A DNA stretch of 64,000 bases, from assembly GCF_001570585.1 (NCBI RefSeq), contig NZ_BBXF01000008.1:124001-188000 (forward strand), given 5' to 3'. A model generated the notes under the pieces. It worked only from the letters and a program-made list of their open reading frames with translations. It did not search any database and was not told the origin of the DNA. Source of the stretch: Herbidospora daliensis (GTDB lineage Bacteria; Actinomycetota; Actinomycetes; Streptosporangiales; Streptosporangiaceae). Both the position numbers and the translations under genes were made by a program. Positions 15,738-24,805 of this stretch are shown here, in pieces (the first letter of the stretch is position 1; each line of letters begins with the position of its first letter).

Positions 15738-15843
15738 CAAGACGAGCTCCGTTCTCCTAGATCAACTCGGCCGGAACGTTACTGGTCGTGATCTTGAAGT
15801 CACGTGTGGCGACACACTTGTTGATCATCCCGTTGCGTCGGTC

Positions 15844-15975
15844 GGCCTAAAGCGAGGCACCGTTACCCGCGGCGACGAACTCGAGAGCTGCCCCCGGTCC
15901 TACTCCAACACCGGCTACACCGCCCTCGGCCTGCTCGCCGAGAAGATCACCGGCCTGCCCCTGCGCAGGCGCTGA
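15844..15975 (+). pseudogene. Serine beta-lactamase-like hydrolase fragment
   Basis: About 40 codons end at 15975 and include 'RSYSNTGYTALGLLAEKITG'. 'YSNTGY' is the Tyr-x-Asn catalytic motif of class C beta-lactamase/esterase proteins. No Ser-x-x-Lys motif lies upstream in any frame within the gap and nothing follows, so it is an isolated remnant. Confidence 0.6.
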
Positions 15976-16172
15976 CCACCCACTTCTGCGCCAGATGACG
16001 ACCCGTGGCCCGGGGAAGGCCGCCACGCCGGCGTCAGCCGAACACGGATCCTTTCGACGGCGTAGGCAGCACGAAGCCCGGTCCTCAGGTTCGGTCAAGG
16101 GACGCATCGTTCTGGGTCATCGGTGGCGCGGCATCACGGGCACCCGCGTCGGCCGGGGAGAACATCCGCGTC

Positions 16173-17864
16173 ATGCGGAACAAGATCATCGCAGGACTGG
16201 CGTGCGTGGCCATCACCTGCTCCGGGCCGACGGTCGCCTCGGCCTCGGCGGGCATCTCGTCTGCCGCGGCGCCGGTAGTCCGGTTGTCGCTGGACGGCGA
16301 ACACCTCACCGTTCGTGACGCCTTCGCCGTCCTGGAGGCCGACACCGTACAGGTGAAACTCGACCCCGAAGCCGTCACGGCCATGAAGCGCACCCGCCGA
16401 GGCGCACTCGCCGCCCTCAAGGGCGGCGCGAGGGTCTACGGCTGGAACCAGGCCCTCGGCCCGCTGAAAGACCATCCCCTGGACGCCACCCAGCAGCGCC
16501 GCTTCCAACGCAACATGCTGCTCTCACACGCTGCCGGAACCGGCCCCGCCCTCCCGGACCGCGTCGCCAGGCTGGCCCTGATCATCAAAGCCAACCAGAT
16601 GGCCCGCGCCGACGAGGGCGTCCGCCCCGAAGTACCGCAACGGCTCCTGGACCTGGTCAACGCCGGCATCACCCCGGTCATGCCGCAGATCGGCTCACTC
16701 GGCACCGGCGACCTGCAACCCCAAGCCGCAGCCGGCCTGGTGGCGATCGGCGAACAGGCCCCCGCCCGCTACCGAGGCGAGGAACGCCCCGCCGCGCAGA
16801 TCCTCCCGATGGCCGGACTGAGCACCGACTTCGAGTTCCAGCAAGGTGAAGCCCTCCCGCTGATCAGCGGAAGCACCGTCGCGGCGGCACAGTTCCTGGA
16901 CGCCGTCCACCAGGCCGAGTCCCTCGCCGACCTGGCCGAGGGCGCGTTCGCCCTGTTCATGGAGGCCACCCGCGCCGAACAGAGCTCCCTGGACAGACGC
17001 ACCCACGACGAACGCCACATCCCCGAGCAGAAAGCCGTCGCGGCCAGGATCCGCACCCTGATCAAGGGCAGCCAGTGGATGACCGACCGAGGACGAGCCC
17101 AGCTCGACACCGCCCTGGGACAGGAGCCTCACCCGCGGATCCAAGACGCCGTCTCGGTACGCGCCGCCCCGCACATCCTCGCGGTCCTGCGCCGCGACCT
17201 GGCCCACTGCCGCACCATCCTGCGCCGCGAGATCAACTCCTCGACCTCCAACCCGCTGATCTTCCCCAAGGCGGGCGGCGGCTACGAGTTCGTCATGGGC
17301 GGCAACTGGGACGCCGCGATGATGGGCCACGCGGCCGACACCCTCAACGCCGACGTTGCCGACGTAGCCGTACTCTCCCAGGAACTGTCCGGCCGCCTGC
17401 TGTCGAGCAGATGGAGCTACGGCCTGCCCGCCAACCTCGCCGGCGGCGTGGTCGGCCTGAACTCCGGCCTGGTCCAGGTGCAGACGGTCGCCGCGGCGCT
17501 GATCCCCGAGATGCAGAGCAACGCCTTCCCCGCCAGCGTGCTGTCGCGCCCGGTGAAAGACGGCCAGGAAGACCACAACTCCATGGCGATGGCCTCCATC
17601 CGCAAGACCCTCGCCAACCTAGGGCAACTGCCCACGGTCCTGGCCGTCCAGTACCTCATGGCGGCCCAGGGCATCGACCTCATCAAGGACAAGATGACCG
17701 GCCTGTCCCTGGGCGCCGGCACGAACGCACTGCACCAGGCGATCCGCAAACGCGTCCCCGCCCTCGTCGACGACCGCTGGATGAGCCCCGACCTGCAGGC
17801 TGTCACCAACGCGGTCACCAACGGCGAACTGCTCGCAACCGTCCGCGCAGCCACCAAGGGCTGA
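16173..17864 (+). CDS. Exported aromatic amino-acid lyase (HAL/PAL superfamily) homologue with altered MIO site
   Basis: A 563-residue protein. Residues 1-25 ('MRNKIIAGLACVAITCSG', ending 'VASASA') look like a signal peptide, unusual for this cytosolic family. Superfamily motifs are present: 'VYGWNQALGPL' in place of YGVNTGFG, 'SSTSNPLIF', and 'GQEDHNSMAMA'. The catalytic Ala-Ser-Gly that cyclises to the MIO cofactor is replaced: family 'GSVGASGDL' reads 'GSLGTGDLQPQA' here, with one residue fewer and Thr for Ser. It may therefore be catalytically dead, use a variant cofactor, or catalyse something else. Monocistronic, with a hairpin terminator at 17900. Confidence 0.8.
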   Translation: MRNKIIAGLACVAITCSGPTVASASAGISSAAAPVVRLSLDGEHLTVRDAFAVLEADTVQVKLDPEAVTAMKRTRRGALAALKGGARVYGWNQALGPLKDHPLDATQQRRFQRNMLLSHAAGTGPALPDRVARLALIIKANQMARADEGVRPEVPQRLLDLVNAGITPVMPQIGSLGTGDLQPQAAAGLVAIGEQAPARYRGEERPAAQILPMAGLSTDFEFQQGEALPLISGSTVAAAQFLDAVHQAESLADLAEGAFALFMEATRAEQSSLDRRTHDERHIPEQKAVAARIRTLIKGSQWMTDRGRAQLDTALGQEPHPRIQDAVSVRAAPHILAVLRRDLAHCRTILRREINSSTSNPLIFPKAGGGYEFVMGGNWDAAMMGHAADTLNADVADVAVLSQELSGRLLSSRWSYGLPANLAGGVVGLNSGLVQVQTVAAALIPEMQSNAFPASVLSRPVKDGQEDHNSMAMASIRKTLANLGQLPTVLAVQYLMAAQGIDLIKDKMTGLSLGAGTNALHQAIRKRVPALVDDRWMSPDLQAVTNAVTNGELLATVRAATKG

Positions 17865-17899
17865 CCCGCCGACGGCTGCTCCGACTAGCGTCGACTTGC

Positions 17900-17924
17900 C
17901 TCGCCCCGGGCTACGCGGGGCGAG
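17900..17924 (+). terminator. Hairpin terminator after the lyase homologue
   Basis: CTCGCCCCG pairs with CGGGGCGAG across a 7-base loop, 36 bases after the lyase stop. There is no U-tract, which is common in high-GC genomes. Confidence 0.6.
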
Positions 17925-18216
17925 CACCGCCCAGAGGCGGCTGCCGCCGATTCTTCGCCCACGCCGTGATCCTCTGCAAGGGAGGCGCACTCGGGCACTG
18001 GTAGCACTCAGCCACCCAGTTCAGGGCCGGAGGCGGCCGCCTTCCCTGCTGGACGCGGAAGGCGATCGACTCCGGAGGCTATATCGGTGACCTCACCGGC
18101 CTCGCGTGCAGCTGTAAAACGACAGGGCCGGGAAGACCAAACCCAGAGTTTCCGCGTCGCAAAACGACTCACGCCTGATCCGGCAGGTCAATAGATGGGC
18201 CGGCCAAAGAGCCCGA
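17925..18216. other. Intergenic region without a recognisable gene
   Basis: Between the terminator at 17900-17924 and the dehalogenase stop I see no coding signal with a plausible ribosome site, and no RNA gene. Confidence 0.5.
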
Positions 18217-19101
18217 TCACGAAGAGAGATCCCGTAGCCAGGAGGCGATGGCCTCTCCGATCTCATTGGGCGCGTCTTCTTGGAGCATGTGGCCGCCCTT
18301 GATCGTGACGTGCGCCTGATTCGGCCACGAACGGGCGATGACGCGATGCGCTTCGAACATCGTCCCCGGAACCGCTTCGACGAACAATTTGGGAACCGGC
18401 GAATTCCCGAGCCATTCCGCATAACGCGAGATGACGTCATGGACGTCGCGAGGTTCGCCCGCGACGGGAACCTCACGCGGCCAGGTGAGCGTAGGCCGAC
18501 GCGACTCACCTGGCTCCGTGTAGGGACGGCGGTAGACGGCCAACTCCTCCTCTGACAACCCTCGCAGCACCTGCGCAGGCAGGATGTCGTCGACGAAGAT
18601 GTTCCGGTCGATTACCATCTCCTCTCCCGCCTCGGAGCGAACCGCCTGGAAGAAGGCCACTGCCTCCTCCGGCCAGTCACTCCACGAGGAGATCGAGCTC
18701 ACGAACGCCTCCATGTAGGCGATGCCCCTCACCGAGGCAGGGTGACGGCAGGCCCAGTCGAAACCCAGGGCCGAACCCCAGTCCTGCAGCACCAACACCA
18801 CCCGCTCATGTACGCCGAGGGCCTGGAGGAACGCGTCGAGATAACGGCGGTGCTCGACGAATCGATATGAGCCCGGCCCGCTGTTTGGGAGTTTCGCTGA
18901 ATCGCCCATCCCGATCAGGTCAGGGGCGATACAGCGCCCGTAACCGGTCAGGTGCGGAATGACGTTTCGCCATACATGCGACGACGTAGGGTTGCCGTGC
19001 AGAAAGACGATCGGATCGCCTTCACCCTCATCGACGTAGGCCATTTCTAGCCCGTCGATCTCAATGCGGTGCTTCCGATAACGTTCATCGCCAGAAATCA
19101 C
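18217..19101 (-). CDS. Haloalkane dehalogenase (HLD-II type alpha/beta hydrolase)
   Basis: A 294-residue protein from GTG 19101, preceded by GGAGTGGGG. Catalytic residues can be located by motif: 'FLHGNPTSS' with halide-binding Asn38, 'VLQDWGSALGF' with nucleophile Asp107 and Trp108, 'MEAF' with Glu131, and 'GGHMLQEDAP' with His271. This Asp-His-Glu plus Asn-Trp set is that of subfamily II dehalogenases, which hydrolyse carbon-halogen bonds in the cytosol. An in-frame extension to 19206 lacks a ribosome site. The natural substrate is unknown. Confidence 0.88.
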   Translation of the reverse strand: MISGDERYRKHRIEIDGLEMAYVDEGEGDPIVFLHGNPTSSHVWRNVIPHLTGYGRCIAPDLIGMGDSAKLPNSGPGSYRFVEHRRYLDAFLQALGVHERVVLVLQDWGSALGFDWACRHPASVRGIAYMEAFVSSISSWSDWPEEAVAFFQAVRSEAGEEMVIDRNIFVDDILPAQVLRGLSEEELAVYRRPYTEPGESRRPTLTWPREVPVAGEPRDVHDVISRYAEWLGNSPVPKLFVEAVPGTMFEAHRVIARSWPNQAHVTIKGGHMLQEDAPNEIGEAIASWLRDLSS

Positions 19102-19258
19102 GGTTATCCCCACTCCGAATATCGCGCCACACAGTTGTCGGCACGGCTCCGGTCGGAGATTCTGCATGACGACAGGGGTCTTGCCACAAGCCCACCCATA
19201 GGCCATACTCTGCGGCCGTTGTCAGGTATCGCCTGTCGCGGCAATGCCACCCCTGCAG

Positions 19259-19470
19259 TTCACAGCCTCCAAGGCTGCGCGAGCGAAGCGAGTGCGATCC
19301 GAGCGGAGCGAGGCCTGTCCAGGGAGCGCGAGGGGCGGAGCCCTTCGCCAGGGAGCGAAGCGACCCCGGAGCGTCAGCGACGCCAGGGCCGTGACAGCGG
19401 ACCAGGGGGAGCGCGAGGGGGCGCAAGCCCCTTCGCATCGGGGGTCCGGGGGTCGCCCCCCGGAGTAAAC
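19259..19470. repeat. GAGCGAAGCGAG-type GC-rich repeats
   Basis: The stretch contains GAGCGAAGCGAG, GAGCGGAGCGAG, and two diverged copies of a hairpin-forming unit beginning GGGAGCGCGAGGGG (about 19321 and 19410). No coding signal is convincing. It resembles palindromic intergenic elements common in Streptosporangiales. Confidence 0.45.
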
Positions 19471-19476
19471 GAGAAA

Positions 19477-19519
19477 CGACTCATGACAGCCGCCCCGAAG
19501 GGGCGTCAACCATGAGTCG
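19477..19519 (-). terminator. Nested hairpin downstream of the tRNA-Lys 3' end
   Basis: CGACTCATG (19477-19485) pairs with CATGAGTCG (19511-19519), enclosing CGCCCC-GAA-GGGGCG (19491-19505). Its position just beyond the tRNA 3' end on the minus strand suggests the native terminator of the tRNA-Lys gene that received the element array. Confidence 0.6.
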
Positions 19520-19527
19520 GTTCGAAG

Positions 19528-19572
19528 GGTGGGGCGCCAGGGATTCGAACCCTGAACCTACGGATTAAAAGT
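19528..19572 (-). other. attachment site: tRNA-Lys 3'-end copy (left boundary of the array)
   Basis: On the minus strand this is the 3' half of a tRNA-Lys: anticodon loop CTTTTAA, variable loop, T-arm GGGTTCGAATCCC and acceptor GGCGCCCC. The 5' half does not follow. The 45 bases are identical to 61193-61237. Such duplications mark the core att site of integrases targeting tRNA 3' ends. Confidence 0.85.
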
Positions 19573-19853
19573 TCGAGGGTTCCGTGCCGTTCGGTGTCGG
19601 GGCGTGCTGGCTTCTGCCGGTTTGCCCGCCATCATTCCTGATCCAGTGCCGGTCGGTGGTGGCCCGTGCCGCGCTGTTTCGCGTGCCAATGAGCAACCCC
19701 CGAGCAACCGGGAACTACCCGACAGGGCTTTACCGAACTACCAGGACGCGACTTCGACCCCGATCTTTGTGATGGCCCGCCTCATTGTTGGGACAGGAGC
19801 GTCCCCCGCGAGCGGCATTCCGCCTGCTCGCGGAGGACACGAACGTTATTCGG
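19573..19853. other. Region inside the left att boundary without a recognised gene
   Basis: No convincing gene is seen between the att copy and the small membrane protein. The sequence is probably element-end DNA, where integrase arm sites would be expected. I cannot define them. Confidence 0.4.
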
Positions 19854-20051
19854 TCACTCGGGATGTGCGCGGTGCAGCATGCCCACCGCAGCCAGCACCG
19901 CAAGCGCGGCCACCACTGCGGCCAGGATCCCCTTGATCTCGTCGACACTCTGGCCGGTCTGAAAGCCCAGCACCAGCACAAGAATGATGATCATCAAGGG
20001 GCGGGGCGGCCGGGGATGGGGTGAGGGATCGGGCGAGGGATGAGTCATCAT
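19854..20051 (-). CDS. Small membrane protein
   Basis: A 65-residue protein with a Pro/His-rich N-terminus ('MMTHPSPDPSPHPRPPRP') and two hydrophobic stretches ('LMIIILVLVLGF' and 'ILAAVVAALAVLAAVGML'). An AAGGTG site precedes the tandem ATG codons. Small two-helix proteins are common accessory genes of actinomycete integrative elements; no family was identified. Confidence 0.55.
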   Translation of the reverse strand: MMTHPSPDPSPHPRPPRPLMIIILVLVLGFQTGQSVDEIKGILAAVVAALAVLAAVGMLHRAHPE

Positions 20052-20147
20052 GGGTAGGACACCTTTCTTCTACGGAGTGGGTGGCGAACCGTCGGCCCCT
20101 GTCCTGCTGTGGAAGGTGGAGGCAGGGGCGACGGGGTCTGGGTGAAT

Positions 20148-20906
20148 TCAGGGCGCCTCGTGCTCGGCTTGAGCGATCACCATGTTCCCGAGTCGGCGTG
20201 CGATGTCAGCCCGTTGATCCGTTCGAAGAGCGCGGAGGAGCGCCCAAGTGCGTTCCGCATCGGTGGGTGGCCTATGGTCCATGGCGATCCATGCGAGCAA
20301 CTTCGTCTGATCGCTCGGGGAAAGCCCCTGGACCAGATTCCAGACTGCTTCCGGGTCGAGCGGGTCATGCGACCGTCGGTCATAGGCCGCATGGCAGTTG
20401 GCACAGAGTGTAATTAGGTTGTTTAGCGAGTCGGTGCCGCCCTCGGAACGTGGCCGTACGTAAGCAAGCTTCAGAATGTGTTGGATCTCGGAGTCGATGG
20501 TTCCCTCCACCAGCGAAAGTCCGCAATTGGTGCAGGAGTGGCCATCGCGCTCCAGGACCGCGTCGCGTATTCGACGGTGTGGCACAAGGCCAGACTTCGC
20601 AACATAGACGAGTCCGTGCGGCTCCCAAACAGGGTCGCCTGCTTTGACGAACAACATCTCCGATGGAGCCAAGCCGGCGAGGGTTCTCGACGTCTCGATT
20701 ACCCAGCCGTGGTTACGGAGGTCTCGTAGCCGTCGATCTACCTGCGCGGACGGGAACGCATGATGGAGTCGCTCTTTGGTAAAGGGGTTTCCTTCGCCGA
20801 CCTCGTCCAGCAGCCAGAGCGCGACTCGGATACGAGTGCCCAGCTTCTCGTTGCGCCAGTTCGGTCGCTCGGTAGATGCCTCCGCTTCGGCTCCCCTATC
20901 CGTCAT
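20148..20906 (-). CDS. HNH endonuclease
   Basis: A 252-residue protein from ATG 20906 ('MTDRGAEAEAS'). An N-terminal winged-helix-like region ('RIRVALWLLDEVGEGNPFTK', 'RRLRDLRNHGWVIETSR') precedes a zinc-stabilised HNH domain. The HNH has CxxC pairs 'CTNC' and 'CANC', first His in 'IQHILKLA', Asn in 'SLNNLITLC' and last His in 'CANCHAAYD'. This family in actinomycetes is often associated with restriction or mobile elements. No methyltransferase is adjacent. The frame stays open upstream to 21278, and a possible ATG at 21101 has no ribosome site. Confidence 0.82.
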   Translation of the reverse strand: MTDRGAEAEASTERPNWRNEKLGTRIRVALWLLDEVGEGNPFTKERLHHAFPSAQVDRRLRDLRNHGWVIETSRTLAGLAPSEMLFVKAGDPVWEPHGLVYVAKSGLVPHRRIRDAVLERDGHSCTNCGLSLVEGTIDSEIQHILKLAYVRPRSEGGTDSLNNLITLCANCHAAYDRRSHDPLDPEAVWNLVQGLSPSDQTKLLAWIAMDHRPPTDAERTWALLRALRTDQRADIARRLGNMVIAQAEHEAP

Positions 20907-21210
20907 ACCACAAGGGTACATGATCTGTTTGCCTCGGCATGCCTCAACTTGCCGCAGCCAAGATGCCTCGCCGCATGACGTGGTGCGAGCAAGGCTGAGG
21001 CTGCAGGCGGTCAGGGTGGCCGGCCACGTCACCTTGATGACGTAGTCGCCGAAAGTCGTCGGAGTCGCAATAAGCGGGTTAACCGCCAAGATCTGAGACA
21101 TGAACGGACCATTTTCCTGGGGGGAGGGCGGCAGATCTGGTGACCGGTTAGGGGCGTGACGAGCGGTGTTTGCGTCTGGGGTACCCTCGGGCCGACCACG
21201 ACGCTGACGT
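20907..21210. other. Gap with a possible N-terminal extension of the HNH gene
   Basis: The frame of the HNH gene is open through this stretch, giving 'MSQILAVNPLIATPTTFGDYV' from 21101, but without a ribosome site or recognised domain. I treat it as upstream DNA. Confidence 0.35.
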
Positions 21211-22107
21211 CTACGGTCTGAGCTGTAGGGGATGACGTCGTAGCGCGAGCCCCAGCCCACCCGAGCTCCTAATTGCAACCCGGTAGCAGTAATCTCTCCC
21301 GATCCGGTCCGACTCCTCGCAGTAACACCTTCGTGTTGGATCTTCGAGCGATACGTTCAGTCCGAAATCATGATCGAGAAGCCTCTTGATCACTGCGCTA
21401 TGGGTGGGTCCACCGCGCCATTCCAGTTGGATTCCGTCATCAATCCACAGACTCCAATAGCGAACGTTTTGGCCGCCATATATTGCGTGACAACGGCGTA
21501 TGAGGCCAGACGTGAACGCATTTCCGGAAATGCCGAGATCGAAAAGTCTGTTGTTGATCTTGTAGAAAGCTACTTCTTTCGGTGTCCATTCATCCGCATG
21601 GTCCATCCACACTGCCATATCGCGGTTGGTGTGGTCGATGGCGAGTGCAACTGCGGCCTCCCAGGCGAAGGAAGGGGTAAGGACCTTGATCCGTCCGGGC
21701 CGACCGGGACGAGTGAGTAGCACATGCTTTGCGCGTACCTCGGCGCGGAGTCCTGCGATCCCACCCACCTCAGTTCCGTCCGTTTCGACCGCAGGCATGA
21801 CCAGCCCGACAAAGAAAGGGAGGAGGTCGGGATGGACGTCGAGTTGGAGCTCATCGGGAAGCGGGACGACATAACGGAATCCGAAAGGTGGGTACCAACG
21901 CCGCTCGGAGTTAAGAGGTGCACGCCAGGGGCGATAGTCCATGCGACCGCACATGATAAGCAGTAGCGTTTCGAGCGCAGCCTGCTCCGGTGTTGCGGAT
22001 GGGATCGATAGCGTGCTATCGAGAAGGTGACGGCTGGCGATGCTCAGCGGCTCACCTGTGTATCGCCTGCGATTGCGAATGAGATTGCGGCGCTGTGAAT
22101 GAAGCAT
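21211..22107 (-). CDS. Hypothetical protein of the integrative element
   Basis: A 298-residue protein starting 'MLHSQRRNLIRNRRRYTGEP' behind a GGAG site 6 bases upstream. It is mixed alpha/beta, with 'SIPSATPEQAALETLLLIMCG' and a region 'AWEAAVALAIDHTNRDMAVWM' that reads as a compact globular domain. No catalytic motif or named family is evident. Base composition is lower in GC than the flanking chromosome, matching the imported block up to 26.2 kb. It may act with the HNH gene downstream, about 300 bases away on the same strand. Confidence 0.65.
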   Translation of the reverse strand: MLHSQRRNLIRNRRRYTGEPLSIASRHLLDSTLSIPSATPEQAALETLLLIMCGRMDYRPWRAPLNSERRWYPPFGFRYVVPLPDELQLDVHPDLLPFFVGLVMPAVETDGTEVGGIAGLRAEVRAKHVLLTRPGRPGRIKVLTPSFAWEAAVALAIDHTNRDMAVWMDHADEWTPKEVAFYKINNRLFDLGISGNAFTSGLIRRCHAIYGGQNVRYWSLWIDDGIQLEWRGGPTHSAVIKRLLDHDFGLNVSLEDPTRRCYCEESDRIGRDYCYRVAIRSSGGLGLALRRHPLQLRP

Positions 22108-22738
22108 TAATTGCTCCGTTGCGCTGCCCGACTCAGCACATATCGGAGAAGTGACTGCTTCACTTCCGCACTCAATGAACTCATAATCGTGGTGAGGCGT
22201 GCCCCTGGGGTCCTGCAATGACCGCTGTCGGGTCGGTCACGCGGACTAGGCGGCCACACCGCCCGGAAATCCCTGCGGACATTATGCATCAGCCGTCGAT
22301 CGGGCGCTACTCAAACTGTTTTCGTGCACGGAGTTGCAATCTCGTCACCGGAGCGCCCACCTGACCCGTTTCGGAAGGCGCTGACGGTGTCGCTTGCTCG
22401 GATGAGTTGGTCACGAATGATCGAGGTGCGCCTTGGCCTCCTCCCGGATCCGGGTTAGGAGTTTGGAGATAGGGCTGTGGCTTCTTGTAGCCCGTCAGGT
22501 CGGCGATCTCGCAGAGCTCGGTGAACCCGCTGTTCAGGGACATGACAACCTGGCGCTCGCGGCCGTCTCCTGATGGCAGACCTCGGCTTCCCCCAGGCCG
22601 AGCACGAAGGGCTCATCGGCTGGCCCTGGCTCAGCGCATGTCCGAATACCGACCGCCACCCGCGTTCATACGTAGCTCGAACCTCGCGGGATGCGCCTCA
22701 TTCCGAACGAGCAGGAGACGACGTCCCATGCTGTGTGT
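22108..22738. other. Gene-poor gap before IS630; possible gene fragment on the minus strand
   Basis: A minus-strand frame at 22307-22543 begins 'MSLNSGFTELCEIADLTGYKK'. Its first 25 codons have the codon bias of a real gene, but the rest does not, so it may be a truncated leader joined to foreign sequence. Nothing else supportable is seen. Confidence 0.35.
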
Positions 22739-22739
22739 C

Positions 22740-23991
22740 TAGTGCTGTGACCGGAAATGTTGGCCGGGTTGTGCGGTCAGGCGGCAGGTGACAGTGGCCG
22801 GCCGCCCCAGCGGACGCGTTTCTCGCTGCGGACGCGGGCGCGTTCTCGGCGCTGGGCGGCCAGGACATCAGGGTGGCGGGCGTTGGCGTTGCGCCAGCGC
22901 AGGTAGGCATGCAGCGCCCGGGTCTGGACGGTGTGGTTGGAATGGTTGGAGCCGGCGATGGTGAACTGGCGTAGCGGCCCGAAGTGGGCCTCGATGGGGT
23001 TGGCCCAGGAGGCGTAGGTCGGGGTGAAACACAACTCGACCCTGTTGCGCCTGGCCCAGGAGCGGATGCGCCAGTTCTTGTGCGTCGACAGGTTGTCCAG
23101 GATCACGTAGATGGGGGCGCCGTCCGGGCGGGCCGCGCGGATCGACCGGAGCGCGGCCCAGGTGTGGTCGATGCCTTTGCGGCGGCGGTTGACGCCCCAG
23201 AGCAGGTCATCGCCGACGGAGTAGCAGCCGTGGAAATAGGTGATCCCGTGGGTGCGGTGGTAGGTGGCCGGCAACCGGCCCGGCCGGCCCTGCTCGGCCC
23301 AACCCGATCGGTGTGCGGGGCGGATGCCCAAAGGTCCGAACTCGTCGAAGGCGAAGGTTCGCTCCGGGCGCTGGGTCAGGGCGTACTCGATCCGGTCAAG
23401 TTTGGCGTCGAAGTCCAGGTCGGGGGATTCCTTCCAGGTCTTGGTGCGCTGGAAGGTGATCCCCGGCGGGCGAGCAGGGTGCGTAAGGTCTCGCGGCCGA
23501 TGACCAGCGGCCGGCCGGGAAGGCGTTGCAGATGGGCGGCCAGCTTGCGGATCGACCAGCGGGTGAAGGGCTGCCCCAGCTTGGCGGGGCGGGTGGTGGC
23601 CATCTGGATGACGAGCTCTTCCTCATCGTCACTGAGCAGGCGGGGACGGCCTCCCGCCCACCGAGGGTCCAGGCAGGCCAGCCCGATCTCGTACAACCGG
23701 TGGATGACGTCGCGGACGGTGTCCTCATCTGCGGCTACCAGGCGGGCGATCACCGGGACGGTGTTGCCTCCGGCTGAGGCCAGCACGATCATCGCCCGCC
23801 GGTACCGGACCGAGCTGGTGCTGCCCCGGCGGACGATCTGCTGCAGTTTCTGCCCTTCGGCGTCCATCAGTCTTCGCACTCTGACCGGTTCTGCCACCGC
23901 GCCTCCTCGCATCGGCCGGACGTGTACGACACATCCAACCGATGCCGGCGGCTACACGCGAGACCGGTGAAGGTTTCCGGTCACAGCACTA
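22740..23991 (-). mobile_element. IS630-family insertion sequence with TA target duplication
   Basis: Perfect 19-bp terminal inverted repeats CTAGTGCTGTGACCGGAAA (22739-22757) and its complement (23974-23992) include the TA dinucleotide duplicated on insertion, the IS630/Tc1-mariner hallmark. The body is about 1.25 kb and carries one transposase in two frames. Confidence 0.9.
22777..23912 (-). CDS. IS630 transposase in two overlapping frames (frameshift near 23457)
   Basis: The 5' part (23912 down to about 23457) encodes the HTH region ('RRAMIVLASAGGNTVPVIAR', 'RLLSDDEEELVIQMATTRP'). The 3' part in the -1 frame (to 22777) encodes the DDE domain: 'FAFDEFGPLGI', 'YVILDNLSTHKNW', 'WANPIEAHFGPLR' hold Asp, Asp and Glu. 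The switch lies at CGGGGATC, where 'LLARRG' continues as 'ITFQRTKTWKE' after a -1 slip. This could be programmed frameshifting on the G run, known in IS630 relatives, or a one-base loss. Confidence 0.8.
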
Positions 23992-24011
23992 GGAGCTGTT
24001 CCGAGTTCGGA

Positions 24012-24290
24012 TCATGTGGTTGAGGTGAGGAGCTTCAGCCACATAATCGAGCCCCGCAGGTGGAGTCCGGCCTCATAGCTGTCCGGGGATTTGTCGTAAC
24101 GGGTGGCTAACCCGCGCCAAGCCTTGATCTTTTGGAAGCAGCGTTCGACGGTGTTGTGCTGCCGATAGAGGTCCGCGTTGAAACCGACGGGCCGTCCGCC
24201 GGCCGAGCCCTTCCTCTTCCGGTTGGCCTGCTGGTCGGCCTTCTCCGGGATGACCACAGTGATCCGGCGGCGGAATAGCAGATGGGGCCA
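24012..24290 (-). pseudogene. IS5-family transposase C-terminal fragment
   Basis: Reading leftward: 'ITVVIPEKADQQANRKRKG', 'GFNADLYRQHNTVERCFQKI', 'WRGLATRYDKSPDSYEAGLH'. The 'NTVERCF..K..RGLATRYDK' string is the end of an IS5/IS1373-like DDE transposase, with the final Glu in VER. The N-terminal part is absent; the frame is fused upstream to unrelated sequence up to 24428. The remnant abuts the IS630 copy. Confidence 0.75.
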
Positions 24291-24445
24291 AGATCTTACA
24301 TGTCCAGTTTGCGGGGTCCAATAGAAGTAATGACCCGGATCATCGCTTTGTGCTAACAAGGGCGATTCGGTGACCAGCGAGCTCTCGTGAACTCCATCGC
24401 AGGCCTCAGCGGCAAGCCACTTCGACATCGGGCATACTCTTACGT

Positions 24446-24805
24446 ATGACCATGCAAGACGATGTTCAGGCGGCGATTCGGCTGGCCGAGCTGGAAGACA
24501 ACGAGCTACTCGTCCGGCTCGGTCGCGAGCTATTCGGCGACGGCCGGGATGTATCGCCAGGGCAAGCGTGGGAACGCATGCGACAGCGGACAGAAGAATG
24601 GTTCGATGCGTGGCTGCGAACCTCGCGAGAGGCCATCTGTAGCCACAAGTCAGTCATAAAGATCCAGAACGACAGTACAGCAACACGCATACAGGAAGCG
24701 GCAGCGCTTATAGACGCAATCGCTTCCCTGAAGGCAGTACCTCCGCTAGCCACCGTGACAGCGATTCTATTGAAGCGAGGCATCGGAAGAATCTGCGCCG
24801 TTTAG
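24446..24805 (+). CDS. Small helical protein coupled to the HEXXH protein
   Basis: A 119-residue protein, 'MTMQDDVQAAIRLAELEDNEL' onward, predicted mostly helical, with 'AWERMRQRTEEWFDAWLR' in the middle. Its stop overlaps the GTG of the next gene by one base (TAGTG). Not a recognised family. The coupling suggests a partner of the metallopeptidase, for example an adaptor or inhibitor. Base composition is lower in GC than usual here. Confidence 0.65.
   Translation: MTMQDDVQAAIRLAELEDNELLVRLGRELFGDGRDVSPGQAWERMRQRTEEWFDAWLRTSREAICSHKSVIKIQNDSTATRIQEAAALIDAIASLKAVPPLATVTAILLKRGIGRICAV

Noticed and set aside
19259-19470. CRISPR array
   Set aside because: Repeats are irregular in length and spacing and form hairpins; there are no uniform spacers or cas genes.
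19528-19572. Complete tRNA-Lys gene
   Set aside because: Only anticodon loop to acceptor is present; the D-arm and 5' acceptor strand are missing here and at 46853 and 61193.
24291-24428. DUF397-like gene start ('MSKWLAAEACDG')
   Set aside because: Only the first few residues are reminiscent; the conserved RDSK-type core is missing and the frame runs into the transposase fragment.
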